A stretch of DNA of 64,000 nt from Nocardioides mangrovi (GTDB lineage: Bacteria > Actinomycetota > Actinomycetes > Propionibacteriales > Nocardioidaceae): assembly GCF_020073815.1 (NCBI RefSeq), contig NZ_JAIQZJ010000013.1:1-64000 (forward strand). The letters are read 5' to 3'. Below are positions 46,625-54,919 of this stretch, piece after piece. Under the pieces are notes generated by a model. It did not search any database. It saw nothing but the letters and a program-made list of their open reading frames with translations, and was not told the origin of the DNA. The position numbers and the translations under genes were made by a program. Numbering within the stretch: position 1 is the first letter of the stretch; each line of letters begins with the position of its first letter.

Positions 46625-46696
46625 ATGTAACGCGGAGTTATGGGACCTTCCGCCCCGTTGCAACGCCTCGGGAGACCCCATAACTCCGCGTTACAT
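46625..46696. terminator. 20-bp perfect inverted repeat between convergent genes
   Basis: Arms 46625-46644 and 46677-46696 are perfect inverted repeats over 20 bases, with a 32-base loop containing a smaller palindrome cgttgcaacg. It lies between the TPR gene (stop 46611) and the transglutaminase gene (stop 46726). The arms are AT-richer than surroundings (tgtaacgcggagttatggg). Confidence 0.75.
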
Positions 46697-46725
46697 GCGC
46701 GCCCGGGTCGCCGAGGAGCTGCCGC

Positions 46726-47571
46726 TCACCCCAGACGAGTGACCGTCACCTCGACGTCCATCGCCGAGGTCGCGGCCCCGGAGTAGATGCCGCTGAGCGG
46801 CTTCACGTCGTCGTAGTCGCGCCCGGTGGCGACCACGACGTACCGGTCGCCCGGCTCGGTGTCGTTGGTCGGGTCGAAGGCGTGCCAGCCGTGGTCCCAC
46901 CACTCCACCCACGCGTGCGACTCGCCGGGGACCGTCTCGCCGATCTCGGGGCGGGCGCGGGGGTGGAAGTAGCCGGAGACGTAGCGGGCCGGGATGCCGA
47001 GCTGGCGCATGCCGCCGATGGCGAGGTGCGCCATGTCCTGGCAGACGCCGGCGCGCTGCTCCCACACGTCCGCGGCGCGCGAGTGCACGTCGGTGGCGCC
47101 GACGCGGTACTCCACCTCGCGCTGGACGAGCTCGCAGATCGCGCGGGCCGCGTCGCCCGGGAGGGAGGCGTCGGCGCCGATCTGCTTGACCCGCGCGGCG
47201 AAGTCCTCGCCGGGCTCGGTCATCGGTGCGAGGGCGAGGTACTCCGTCCACCGGTCCATCACGTCCGGGTCGGCGAGCTCCTCCCAGCTGATCGTCGGCA
47301 TCCCCGCCGGCGGGCGGTTGGTGTGCACGGTCGCGGTCGCGGTGACCGTCATCGAGTCGTGCGGCTCGAGCACCTCGAAGGCCGTCACGGCGGTGCCGAA
47401 GTAGTCGCGGTACTCGTAGATCCACGGCGCCGGCGACACCTCCACCCGGCTGTGCGACACGATCTGCTCGGGCGTGGTCTGCGGCGTCAGGCGCGCCTGG
47501 TTGTACGACGCGACCGCCTTGCCGTCGTACTCGAACGTCGTCCGGTGGACGACGCGCAGCTGCATGCTCAC
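46726..47571 (-). CDS. transglutaminase-like protein
   Basis: 281 residues. N-terminal bacterial transglutaminase-associated region (LRVVHRTTFEYDGKAV), then the papain-like core with catalytic Cys in QRAGVCQDMAHL, His in GESHAWVEWW and Asp in GWHAFDPTND. It follows the alpha-E and ATP-grasp genes as one operon, a set known in many bacteria and proposed to make and process a peptide-type product. Starts at 47571; the ATG at 47565 is also possible. Confidence 0.9.
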   Translation of the reverse strand: MSMQLRVVHRTTFEYDGKAVASYNQARLTPQTTPEQIVSHSRVEVSPAPWIYEYRDYFGTAVTAFEVLEPHDSMTVTATATVHTNRPPAGMPTISWEELADPDVMDRWTEYLALAPMTEPGEDFAARVKQIGADASLPGDAARAICELVQREVEYRVGATDVHSRAADVWEQRAGVCQDMAHLAIGGMRQLGIPARYVSGYFHPRARPEIGETVPGESHAWVEWWDHGWHAFDPTNDTEPGDRYVVVATGRDYDDVKPLSGIYSGAATSAMDVEVTVTRLG

Positions 47572-48501
47572 TCAGAGCACCCCCTGCCAGGCCAGCGCCT
47601 CGGCGCCGGCGAAGTAGCGGCGGGTGACCGCCTCGGTGGCGAGCGCGCAGGTGCGCTGCAGGCGCTCCATCTCGTTGGGCAGGTCGGCGAGGACGTCGGA
47701 GAGCGAGCGGTACTCCAGCTCGGCTCGGGTGCGGCCGAGCAGCCGCTGTCCCTCGTTCTGGAAGCCCGCCCGCTGGCCGGACGACTCCAGGTTGTCCACG
47801 CACTGCTCGGCGCGGTTGAGCGAGAAGACCACCGACCGCGGGAAGAGCCGGTCGAGCAGCAGGAACTCCGCCGCGCCCCGGTCGGTCTCCATGCCGCGGT
47901 AGGTGCGCAGGAACGCCTCGTAGGCGCCGCAGGCGCGGAGCGTGCTGGTCCACGGCGAGCCCGTGCTCGCGGCGACCGCGGCGGTCGCGACCAGCCGTGA
48001 GGTCATGTCGGCGCGCTCGATGCAGCGCCCGAGCATGAGGAAGTGCCAGCCCTCGTCGCGGGTCATCGTCGCGTCGGCGGTGCCGTTGATGAAGGCCGCC
48101 CGCTCGCGCACCCACTGGAAGACCATCGGCGGCCGCATCGAGGTGAAGTGGCCCGAGGGGATCGCGCGGTACGTCGTGTTGATCGACTCCCACATCGGCA
48201 CCGAGAGCGTCTCGCGGGCCCGGCGCGCGGACTCGCGGGCCGCGCCCAGCGCGGAGGCGATCGAGCTCGGGTGGTGCGGGTCGTAGGCGAGCAGCCGCAG
48301 CACCGTGGTCAGGTCGACCCGGGTGTCGTCGTCGACCTCGACGCCCATGATCGAGAGCAGCGTCCGGCAGGTCGTCTGCTCGTCGATGCCCGCCTCCTCG
48401 AGGAGGAGCTGGGTCTGCACGTCGAGGATCCGGGCGGTGTCCTCCGCCCGCTCGACGTACCGACCGATCCAGAACATCGACTCGGCGATCCGGCTCAGCA
48501 C
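47572..48501 (-). CDS. alpha-E domain protein
   Basis: 309 residues, almost all helical, with the alpha-E hallmark LSRIAESMFWIGRYVERAEDTARILDV at the start and HFLMLGRCIERADMTSRL in the middle. GTG 48501 overlaps the ATP-grasp stop by 7 bases. The family always accompanies circularly permuted ATP-grasp and transglutaminase genes; its function is not established. Confidence 0.9.
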   Translation of the reverse strand: MLSRIAESMFWIGRYVERAEDTARILDVQTQLLLEEAGIDEQTTCRTLLSIMGVEVDDDTRVDLTTVLRLLAYDPHHPSSIASALGAARESARRARETLSVPMWESINTTYRAIPSGHFTSMRPPMVFQWVRERAAFINGTADATMTRDEGWHFLMLGRCIERADMTSRLVATAAVAASTGSPWTSTLRACGAYEAFLRTYRGMETDRGAAEFLLLDRLFPRSVVFSLNRAEQCVDNLESSGQRAGFQNEGQRLLGRTRAELEYRSLSDVLADLPNEMERLQRTCALATEAVTRRYFAGAEALAWQGVL

Positions 48502-50096
48502 GGCGGGACCTCCTGGGTGGTCGAGCCTGTCGAGACCCCCTGTTGCTGCTGTTGTTGCTGCTCGTGGTCGGCCAGGTCGGAGAGCGCCGGCCCGGTGGTC
48601 TGCGGCGGCGGGCTGACCGGCACCGTCGTGGTCTCGGCGTGGCGGGGGAGCGGCCCCGGGCCGGCGAGCACCCAGGTGTCCTTGGAGCCACCGCCACGGG
48701 AGGAGTTGACGATCAGCTCGCCCTCGGCGAGCGCGACCCGGGTCAGGCCGCCGGGGAGCACCCACACGCGGTTGCCGTCGTTGACCGCGAAGGGCCGCAG
48801 GTCGACGTGCCGGGGACCGAACTTGCCGTCCACGAAGGTCGGTACCGTCGAGAGCTGGACGACGGGCTGCGCGATCCAGGAGCGCGGGTCCTCCAGGACC
48901 TTGACCCGCAGCTCGTCGAGCTCGGCGCGGGTGGCCCGCGGGCCGATCACGATGCCCTTGCCGCCGGAGCCGTCGACCGGCTTGAGCACCAGCTCGTCGA
49001 TCCGGTCGAGCACCTCCTCGCGGGCCTCGGGGTCGCCCATCCGCCAGGTGTCGACGTTCTTGAGGACCGGCTCCTCGTCGAGGTAGTAGCGGATCAGGTC
49101 CGGCAGGTAGGTGTAGACGAGCTTGTCGTCGGCGACGCCGTTGCCGACCGCGTTGGCGAGCGTGACGTTGCCGGCGCGCGAGGCGTCGATCAGGCCGGGG
49201 CAGCCGAGCATCGAGTCGGCGCGGAAGTGCACCGGGTCGAGGAACTCGTCGTCCACGCGCCGGTAGATCACGTGCACCTGCTCGAGACCCTTGGTGGTCC
49301 GCATCATCACCCGGCCACGACGGCAGACGAGGTCGCGGCCCTCGACCAGCTCGACGCCCATGGTGCGCGCGAGCAGCGCGTGCTCGAAGTAGGCGCCGTT
49401 GTAGACGCCCGGCGTCAGCACCACGACGGTCGGGTCGGTGACGCCCGCGGGGGCGGCGGCGCGCAGCGCGGCGAGCAGCCGCTGGGGGTAGCCCGCCACC
49501 GGCCGGATCCGGTGCTCGGCGAAGGGCTCGGGCAGCGCGGAGGAGATCGCGCGCCGGTTGGTCATGACGTAGGACACCCCGGACGGCACCCGCACGTTGT
49601 CCTCGAGCACCCGGAACTCGCCGGCGTTGTCGCGGATCAGGTCGATGCCGGAGACGTGCACGCGCACCCCGTTGGGCGGGCGTACGCCGGCCGCCTCCCG
49701 GTGGTAGTGCGACGAGGTCGCGATCACCCGGCGCGGGATCACGCCGTCGGCGAAGACCTGGCCCGCGTCGTACACGTCGGCCAGGAACGCCTCCAGCGTC
49801 TTCACCCGCTGCTGCACGCCGCGCTCGATGGTCGACCAGGTGTCCATCTCGATGACCCGCGGCAGGATGTCGAGCGGGAAGGCCCGCTCCTCGCCGCCGA
49901 TGTCGAAGGTGACGCCCTGGTCGAGGTAGCTCGCCTGCAGCGCCTCCACCCGGGCCGCGAGCTCGGGGATGGTGAGGTCGGTCAGCGAGGACCGGAGTCG
50001 CTCGTACGGCGCCCGCAGCTGCTCGGCCGCGAACATCTCGTCGTACGCCGGCCCGCGCGCGCCGGGATAGTCCTCGAACAGCCCGGTGATGCTCAT
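48495..50096 (-). CDS. circularly permuted ATP-grasp ligase
   Basis: 533 residues of the DUF404/DUF407 type. Motifs: LPRVIEMDTWSTIERGVQQR, RVLEDNVRVPSGVSYVMTNR, VLKPVDGSGGKGIVIGP (ATP-grasp loop) and a C-terminal RPFAVNDGNRVWVLPGGLTR. It should form amide bonds using ATP. ATG 50096. The C-terminus ends in seven Gln and GVSTGSTTQEVPPC; the latter is encoded by a dispersed DNA repeat (48516-48537). First gene of the operon, divergent from the 59-residue protein. Confidence 0.9.
   Translation of the reverse strand: MSITGLFEDYPGARGPAYDEMFAAEQLRAPYERLRSSLTDLTIPELAARVEALQASYLDQGVTFDIGGEERAFPLDILPRVIEMDTWSTIERGVQQRVKTLEAFLADVYDAGQVFADGVIPRRVIATSSHYHREAAGVRPPNGVRVHVSGIDLIRDNAGEFRVLEDNVRVPSGVSYVMTNRRAISSALPEPFAEHRIRPVAGYPQRLLAALRAAAPAGVTDPTVVVLTPGVYNGAYFEHALLARTMGVELVEGRDLVCRRGRVMMRTTKGLEQVHVIYRRVDDEFLDPVHFRADSMLGCPGLIDASRAGNVTLANAVGNGVADDKLVYTYLPDLIRYYLDEEPVLKNVDTWRMGDPEAREEVLDRIDELVLKPVDGSGGKGIVIGPRATRAELDELRVKVLEDPRSWIAQPVVQLSTVPTFVDGKFGPRHVDLRPFAVNDGNRVWVLPGGLTRVALAEGELIVNSSRGGGSKDTWVLAGPGPLPRHAETTTVPVSPPPQTTGPALSDLADHEQQQQQQQGVSTGSTTQEVPPC
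48516..48537. repeat. dispersed 22-bp repeat inside the ATP-grasp 3' end
   Basis: ggtggtcgagcctgtcgaga followed by cc, a short imperfect palindrome that I know as a common intergenic repeat in this group of actinobacteria. Here it lies in frame in the gene and encodes the last residues. It is next to a CAG-type trinucleotide run (about 48540-48562) encoding Gln. Confidence 0.55.
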
Positions 50097-50123
50097 GGGC
50101 CGGAACATACCCAGTTGCGTGTT

Positions 50124-50165
50124 TCGGGAACGTTGCGTCTGTCAGCGGGTCTAGTACGTTCCCGA
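50124..50165. promoter_or_regulatory. 10-bp inverted repeat before the divergent small gene
   Basis: tcgggaacgt (50124-50133) and acgttcccga (50156-50165), perfect inverted repeats 22 bases apart. The second arm ends one base before the ATG at 50167 and leaves no room for a normal ribosome site. Confidence 0.6.
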
Positions 50166-50166
50166 T

Positions 50167-50346
50167 ATGGCCGACTTCTGGTTCTGCGTGAAGCACCACC
50201 GCGTCGAGCAGGGCGAGGACATGTGCCCGCCCATCGACCGGCTCGGTCCCTTCGGCACCCGCGAGGAGGCCGAGGGCGCGCTCGACAAGGCCGAGCAGCG
50301 CAACCAGGAGTGGGACAACGACCCGAAGTGGAACGACTCGGAGTGA
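50167..50346 (+). CDS. small conserved actinobacterial protein, 59 residues
   Basis: Starts MADFWFCVKHHRVEQGEDMC and continues CPPIDRLGPFGTREEAEGAL, ending in an acidic WDNDPKWNDSE tail. It has two Cys and paired His residues, which could bind a metal. Similar short proteins are widespread in actinobacteria, but their function is unknown to me. No ribosome site is visible, so it may be translated from a leaderless mRNA. Confidence 0.75.
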   Translation: MADFWFCVKHHRVEQGEDMCPPIDRLGPFGTREEAEGALDKAEQRNQEWDNDPKWNDSE

Positions 50347-50353
50347 GCCGAGG

Positions 50354-50596
50354 GTGAACGAACCCATCTCGCCCTGGCCGTTCGTCGGCATGGCCGGGCT
50401 GGCGTGCACGTTCTTCCTGTACGCCGCGAGCGCGGTCTTCGCGCCCTGGTGGGTGGTCGTCCTGCTGCTCGTGGCGTGGGTGCTCCTGCTGCTGGTCGCC
50501 TGCGCCTGGTGGACGCCGCACCCGCGCCGGCTGCCGTACGTCGCGGTGCTCTCCGTGCTGGTCTGGGTCGGCGCGGTCGCGCTGCTGAGCGTGTAG
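50354..50596 (+). CDS. small membrane protein, three helices
   Basis: 80 residues with hydrophobic helices GMAGLACTFFLYAASAVFAP, WVVVLLLVAWVLLLLVACAW and YVAVLSVLVWVGAVALLSV. GTG 50354, 7 bases after the previous stop, so likely one operon. No known family. Confidence 0.65.
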   Translation: MNEPISPWPFVGMAGLACTFFLYAASAVFAPWWVVVLLLVAWVLLLLVACAWWTPHPRRLPYVAVLSVLVWVGAVALLSV

Positions 50597-50677
50597 CGGC
50601 GCCGATCTCGACATGGTCGGGCTCCCGTCGGCGCAGGTGGTCGGCTACGACTTCTGCGCCGGACCTAGGCTGGAGGC

Positions 50678-50908
50678 ATGGCGAGGAAGCGGTGGGACGA
50701 GCTCAGCCCGAGGGTGCGCCGGGCGATCGTCGTCGGTGCGACCGTCGACGGACTGCTGAAGACCGCGGCGCTGGTCGACCTGGCCCGCCGTCCCGCGGCA
50801 GAGGTTCGGGGCTCGAAGCGGGTCTGGGGCGTTGCCCTCGTGGTGGTCAACTCGGCCGGGATGCTCCCGGTCGCCTACTTCCTGCGCGGTCGCGTCACCC
50901 CTCGGTAG
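50678..50908 (+). CDS. small membrane protein, PLD N-terminal-like
   Basis: 76 residues. LVDLARRPAAEVRGSKRVWG followed by a helix (VALVVVNSAGMLPVAYFL) resembles the two-helix PLDc_N domain. ATG 50678 after ggagg. Its end overlaps the CorC gene by 14 bases. Function unknown. Confidence 0.65.
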   Translation: MARKRWDELSPRVRRAIVVGATVDGLLKTAALVDLARRPAAEVRGSKRVWGVALVVVNSAGMLPVAYFLRGRVTPR

Positions 50909-52157
50909 CCGGCAGCACCGTGATCCGGGTGATCCGGTGCCGGTCGACCGCGCTCACCGTCAGCAGCCGGCCGTCGACCTCCACGGCGTCGCCGACCTGG
51001 GCGATCCGCCCGAGGCGGTGCAGCAGGTAGCCGGCGGCGGTCTCGTAGGGGCCGTCCTCGAGGGGGACGCCGGTGCGGGCCGAGAAGTCCTCGATCGTCA
51101 GCCCGGCCTCGACGTCCGTGGCGCTCTCGACGGGCGCGGCCTCGTCGTACTCGTCGCGGATGTCGCCGACCAGCTCCTCGACCAGGTCCTCGAGGGTGAC
51201 GATGCCGTCGGTGCCGCCGTACTCGTCGACGACGACGGCGATGTGCACGCTCTCCGCGCGCATGCGGGAGAGCGTCGGGAGCACGCGGTTGGTGGCGGGC
51301 AGGTGCACCAGCGAGCGGACGAGGTGCTTGACCTTGCGCTGCGGGTCGGCGCCGAGCAGGTCGCGGACGTGGAGGAAGCCGCGGACGTCGTCGAGGTCCT
51401 CGCCGATCACCGGGAAGCGGGAGTAGGGGTGGGCGCGGGCGGCTGCGACCGCCTCGGCGACGGTGGCGTCGAGCGGCAGGAACGTGACGTCCGCGCGCGG
51501 GCGCATCACCTCCGAGAGCGACCGGTCGCCGGCGTCGAAGACGTCGGTGAGGATCCGGCGCTCGTCGTCGGCGAGGCCCTCGTGCTGGTCGACGAGGAAG
51601 CGCAGCTCCTCCTCGGAGAGCTCCTCCGAGGTGGCGCTCGGGTCGCCGCCGAAGAGGCGGACGACGGCGTTGGTGGACACCGACAGCAGCCACACGACCG
51701 GGCGCATGAGGATCGCGAAGCGGTCCAGCGGGCCGCCGACCAGGTAGGCGACGCCCTGCGAGCGCTGCAGCGCGAGCCGCTTCGGCACCAGCTCGCCGAG
51801 CACCAGGGAGAGGTAGGCGATGAAGAGCGTCAGCAGGATCAGCGACGCGGTGTCCGCGGCGCTCTCGCCGAGCCCGGCGTGCTCCAGGACCGGGGCGAAG
51901 TCGGGGGCGAGCGTCGAGGCGCCGTACGCCGCGGAGAAGAAGCCCGCCACGGTGACGCCGATCTGCACCGCGGCGAGGAAGCGGTTGGGGTCGCGGGCAA
52001 CCGACGCGACGCGGGCACCGCGCGCGCCGCGCTGCTCCATGGCGTTGATCTGGCCCTCGCGCAGCGAGACCAGCGCGATCTCGGTGCCCGCGAAGACACC
52101 GCCCACGAGGATGAAGGCCACGACGAGCAGGAGGTTCGCGATGGTCTGGGTGTCCAC
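50895..52157 (-). CDS. CNNM/CorC-type (hemolysin family) membrane protein
   Basis: 420 residues: a DUF21 membrane domain (NLLLVVAFILVGGVFAGTE; AFVAGV-type helices, SLVLGELVPKRLALQ), two CBS motifs (MRPRADVTFLPLDATVAEAV; VVVDEYGGTDGIVTLEDLVEEL) and a C-terminal CorC_HlyC domain. The family handles Mg2+/Co2+ transport. ATG 52157. Confidence 0.92.
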   Translation of the reverse strand: MDTQTIANLLLVVAFILVGGVFAGTEIALVSLREGQINAMEQRGARGARVASVARDPNRFLAAVQIGVTVAGFFSAAYGASTLAPDFAPVLEHAGLGESAADTASLILLTLFIAYLSLVLGELVPKRLALQRSQGVAYLVGGPLDRFAILMRPVVWLLSVSTNAVVRLFGGDPSATSEELSEEELRFLVDQHEGLADDERRILTDVFDAGDRSLSEVMRPRADVTFLPLDATVAEAVAAARAHPYSRFPVIGEDLDDVRGFLHVRDLLGADPQRKVKHLVRSLVHLPATNRVLPTLSRMRAESVHIAVVVDEYGGTDGIVTLEDLVEELVGDIRDEYDEAAPVESATDVEAGLTIEDFSARTGVPLEDGPYETAAGYLLHRLGRIAQVGDAVEVDGRLLTVSAVDRHRITRITVLPATEG

Positions 52158-52202
52158 ACAGGCAGGATGGCGGATCGCTCCAAGCGGGGCTCCTGCTCGG
52201 GC

Positions 52203-53396
52203 TCAGCTCTTCGGGCGCACCGCCAGGATCACGTCGTCGCCGTTGCCGTTGTCGGTGGTGACGTAGAAGACCGAGCCGGGGCCGTCGACGACGGTGCGGA
52301 TCCGGCCGTACTGACGGAGCTTCTTCGGCGTCCGGACGTCCTGCAGCCGGCCGGCCCTCGAGAAGGTCAGGAAGAGGACGCGCTCGGCCTTGAGGGCCGC
52401 GACGGCGAGGGTGCCGTCGAGCGCGCCCCAGGCGCTGCCCGCGATGAAGCCACCGCCGGAGGTGGCCAGCGTCGGGTCGCCCGAGCGCCACTTCGCGGCG
52501 ATCTGCTTGCCGGGCAGCGACTGGTCGGTCATCGGGACGTTCTCGTTGTAGCCGGGGACAGGGTTGTAGCCGTAGTCGCCGCCGTTGCGGAGCTTGTTGA
52601 CCTCGTCGTCGCGGTAGGTGCCCTGCTCGATCGACCACAGGCTGCCGTCGGCGCGCTGGGCGAGGCCCTGGACGTTGCGGTGGCCGTAGGTGTGGACGTA
52701 GCGCTTGTTGCGGTTGCCGCTGTGGACGAAGGGGTTGCTCGCGCACGGGCGGCCGCTGAGGCGCAGGCAGAGCGTCTTGCCACCGAGGGACTTCTTGTTC
52801 TCCGGGTTGGTGCCGGTGGCCGCGTCGCCGGTCCCGACGTACAGCTTCGAGCCGACCTGGAGCAGGCGGCAGCCGCCGTGCCGGCCGCTGGTGGTGGGGA
52901 AGCCGCCGAGCAGCTCGCGGTGCGAGGTGACCCGGCGCAGCCGCTTGTCGAGGGTCCACGTCATCACGCGGACGTCGTGGCCACCCCCGCTGGTGTTGCC
53001 GCCCTGGCAGGTCCAGAAGCGGCGGCTGCTGCCGAAGTCGTTCGCGACCTCGAGGCCCATCAGCCCGGTCTCGCCGGAGACCCAGACCTGTCCGGACGGG
53101 AAGTTCTTGATCACCCGCTTGCGCCCGTGGGCCCAGATCGACACCGTCGCCCGCTCGCGCTGGGTGTAGATCAGCCGCCCCTTGCCGATCGGCTTCACGT
53201 CCCACGGGTGGTCGAGGCCGGTGACCAGCCGCTTGACGTGCAGCCCGGGCGCGGCGGCCTTCTTGTCGGCCTTGTCGGCCTTGTCGGCCTTATCGGCCTT
53301 GCCGGCGTGGACCGCTTGGGGTGCGTGCGCCTGCGCCGCGGGGGCGGACAGCGTGGCGCCGAGGGCCAGGACGGTTCCGAGAACGAGGGAGCGCAT
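52203..53396 (-). CDS. secreted PQQ-dependent sugar dehydrogenase-like protein
   Basis: 397 residues. Signal peptide LVLGTVLALGATLSAPAAQA, then a KADKADKADKADK repeat (five 9-base units in DNA near 53265-53305), then a six-bladed beta-propeller typical of glucose/sorbosone dehydrogenases (VTGLDHPWDVKPIGKGRLIY; GHRNVQGLAQRADGSLWSIE; GGDYGYNPVPGYNE). It acts outside the membrane. Cofactor use is by family; PQQ synthesis genes are not seen here. Confidence 0.85.
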   Translation of the reverse strand: MRSLVLGTVLALGATLSAPAAQAHAPQAVHAGKADKADKADKADKKAAAPGLHVKRLVTGLDHPWDVKPIGKGRLIYTQRERATVSIWAHGRKRVIKNFPSGQVWVSGETGLMGLEVANDFGSSRRFWTCQGGNTSGGGHDVRVMTWTLDKRLRRVTSHRELLGGFPTTSGRHGGCRLLQVGSKLYVGTGDAATGTNPENKKSLGGKTLCLRLSGRPCASNPFVHSGNRNKRYVHTYGHRNVQGLAQRADGSLWSIEQGTYRDDEVNKLRNGGDYGYNPVPGYNENVPMTDQSLPGKQIAAKWRSGDPTLATSGGGFIAGSAWGALDGTLAVAALKAERVLFLTFSRAGRLQDVRTPKKLRQYGRIRTVVDGPGSVFYVTTDNGNGDDVILAVRPKS

Positions 53397-53458
53397 GCCC
53401 TGCACGGTAACCGCGCCGGGGCGGTCCTGAACCTCGCGCTCGATGAGAGTTCTGGGCG

Positions 53459-53902
53459 TCAGCCCGAGGGGTAGGCCATCACGGTGTCGTCGGCCCCCGT
53501 CGTACGCACGCAGCGGAGCAGCGCGTCGGCGTCGATCGAGGTGAGCCGGCTCAGGGTGCCGGCCGAGAAGAAGCCGCCACCGCCGGTGAACATCGCCCCG
53601 ACCGTCACCGCCGTCGAGTCGTCGAAGTCGCCGCCGAACTCGACCGCCTGCTCGTCGGCGTCCCACGAGGCGCCGTGCGGCCAGAACACCACCGATCGTC
53701 CGAGGAGCAGGCAGCCGTCGACCAGGGTCAGCCGCCCCGTCACCTCGGCAGCCGGGTAGCCGTCCCAGTCGCCCGCGAGCGTGATGACGGGACCGTCGGT
53801 CGTGCCGCTGTTGTCCGAACCGCCGAGCCCCACGACGAGCGCGGCGACGAGCACCGCCGCCACCCCGACGGCGGCCGCGCCCACGCCCACTGCCCGCCGC
53901 AT
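53459..53902 (-). CDS. membrane-anchored protein of unknown function
   Basis: 147 residues. One N-terminal helix (VGVAAVLVAALVVGLGGSD) and a small extracellular part with two Cys (DGCLLLGRS and LLRCVRTT). Unknown family. Divergent from the gene at 54032. Confidence 0.6.
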   Translation of the reverse strand: MRRAVGVGAAAVGVAAVLVAALVVGLGGSDNSGTTDGPVITLAGDWDGYPAAEVTGRLTLVDGCLLLGRSVVFWPHGASWDADEQAVEFGGDFDDSTAVTVGAMFTGGGGFFSAGTLSRLTSIDADALLRCVRTTGADDTVMAYPSG

Positions 53903-54031
53903 CCGGCCTCCTCGTGTCGCGCGCTTGGACGCACGCTAGCGCCGGCGGGTTCAGGAGGGAGTCAGTCGCCGATGTTGGTGACGTCGCGCTCGAGCCGCCA
54001 GCGGCGTCGACTCATTCTGCAGGCTGGTCCG

Positions 54032-54799
54032 ATGTCGAGACTCTGGGCCGGCGGAGCGATCGGCGCTGCTGCCGTCGTGGCCGCGGTCGTCGGCGCGGGG
54101 CTCGGGATCGGCGACGACGTCGACGACGCGGAGGCGCTCGAGGGCGCCCAGCCGATCCCGTTCGACGTGTACGTCGAGCCTGGCGGCCTCCGACTGGGCA
54201 TCGACCCGGTCCTGGCCGAGACGAGTCTGCTGACCGGCGGATCCGTCGCCCTCGGCGACGAGGTCGAGCGCGGACTGCACTTCGCGTCGAGCACGTACGA
54301 GGAGCCCGGGCCGGACCCGTTCCCGGTCGCCGCGCACACGCGGGTATCCGCCGAGGGCTGGATCCACCCGAGGTGCGAGGTACGCGACCTGGTCCCCGTG
54401 CTGACGGTCGAGTCACGAGGCGCTGGCCGAGACGCGGTGAGCGCCACCTACCGGCCGTCGAACCTCGACGACTACCGGCGGGCCGTCGACGCCTTCTGCG
54501 GCCAGGGGCCCGAGGTCGCGGTGGTCGGGTCCCGGCAGGACGTCGACGGGTCGTTCACGGTGACGCTCCGGGTCGTCAATCCCACCGACCGTGCGGTCTG
54601 GGTCGTGTCGGAGGCGTTCCGCGAGGGCGGCACGAGGTGGGACGTCGCGTCGGCGACCGTGCAGGCCGGCGGGGCGACCGAGCTGGTCGTCTCCGGCCGG
54701 GGTGAGGGGTGCTCGGCGGTGACGCCGTGGTCGACGGGCCGGCTCACGGTGGACGGCGTCGCGCTCGTGCTGGAGCCCTCGGACGCGGAGCAGTGTTGA
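54032..54799 (+). CDS. exported protein of unknown function
   Basis: 255 residues. N-terminal helix AGGAIGAAAVVAAVVGAGLG, then a beta-rich domain with Cys in HPRCEVRDL, AFCGQGP, GEGCSAVTP and the final residue. The repeated beta pattern VTLRVVNPTDRAVWVVSE looks like an Ig-like fold. It precedes the CHAT gene by 120 bases on the same strand, and whether it belongs to that system is unclear. Confidence 0.6.
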   Translation: MSRLWAGGAIGAAAVVAAVVGAGLGIGDDVDDAEALEGAQPIPFDVYVEPGGLRLGIDPVLAETSLLTGGSVALGDEVERGLHFASSTYEEPGPDPFPVAAHTRVSAEGWIHPRCEVRDLVPVLTVESRGAGRDAVSATYRPSNLDDYRRAVDAFCGQGPEVAVVGSRQDVDGSFTVTLRVVNPTDRAVWVVSEAFREGGTRWDVASATVQAGGATELVVSGRGEGCSAVTPWSTGRLTVDGVALVLEPSDAEQC

Positions 54800-54919
54800 G
54801 TCCGGGGTTCCCGGCGGGCGCTACCGACTATGGCGTATGTAGGCCGGATCCACGGGTCGCCAGCGTGACGGGCTGGTGGACTGCGAGCTTGGACACGACT
54901 CGGGGTGTCGAGGTACGTC

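Noticed and set aside
53459..54799. The two hypothetical exported proteins as part of the gasdermin system
   Set aside because: They have no defense-type motif, one is on the opposite strand, and 120 bases separate the other from the CHAT gene.
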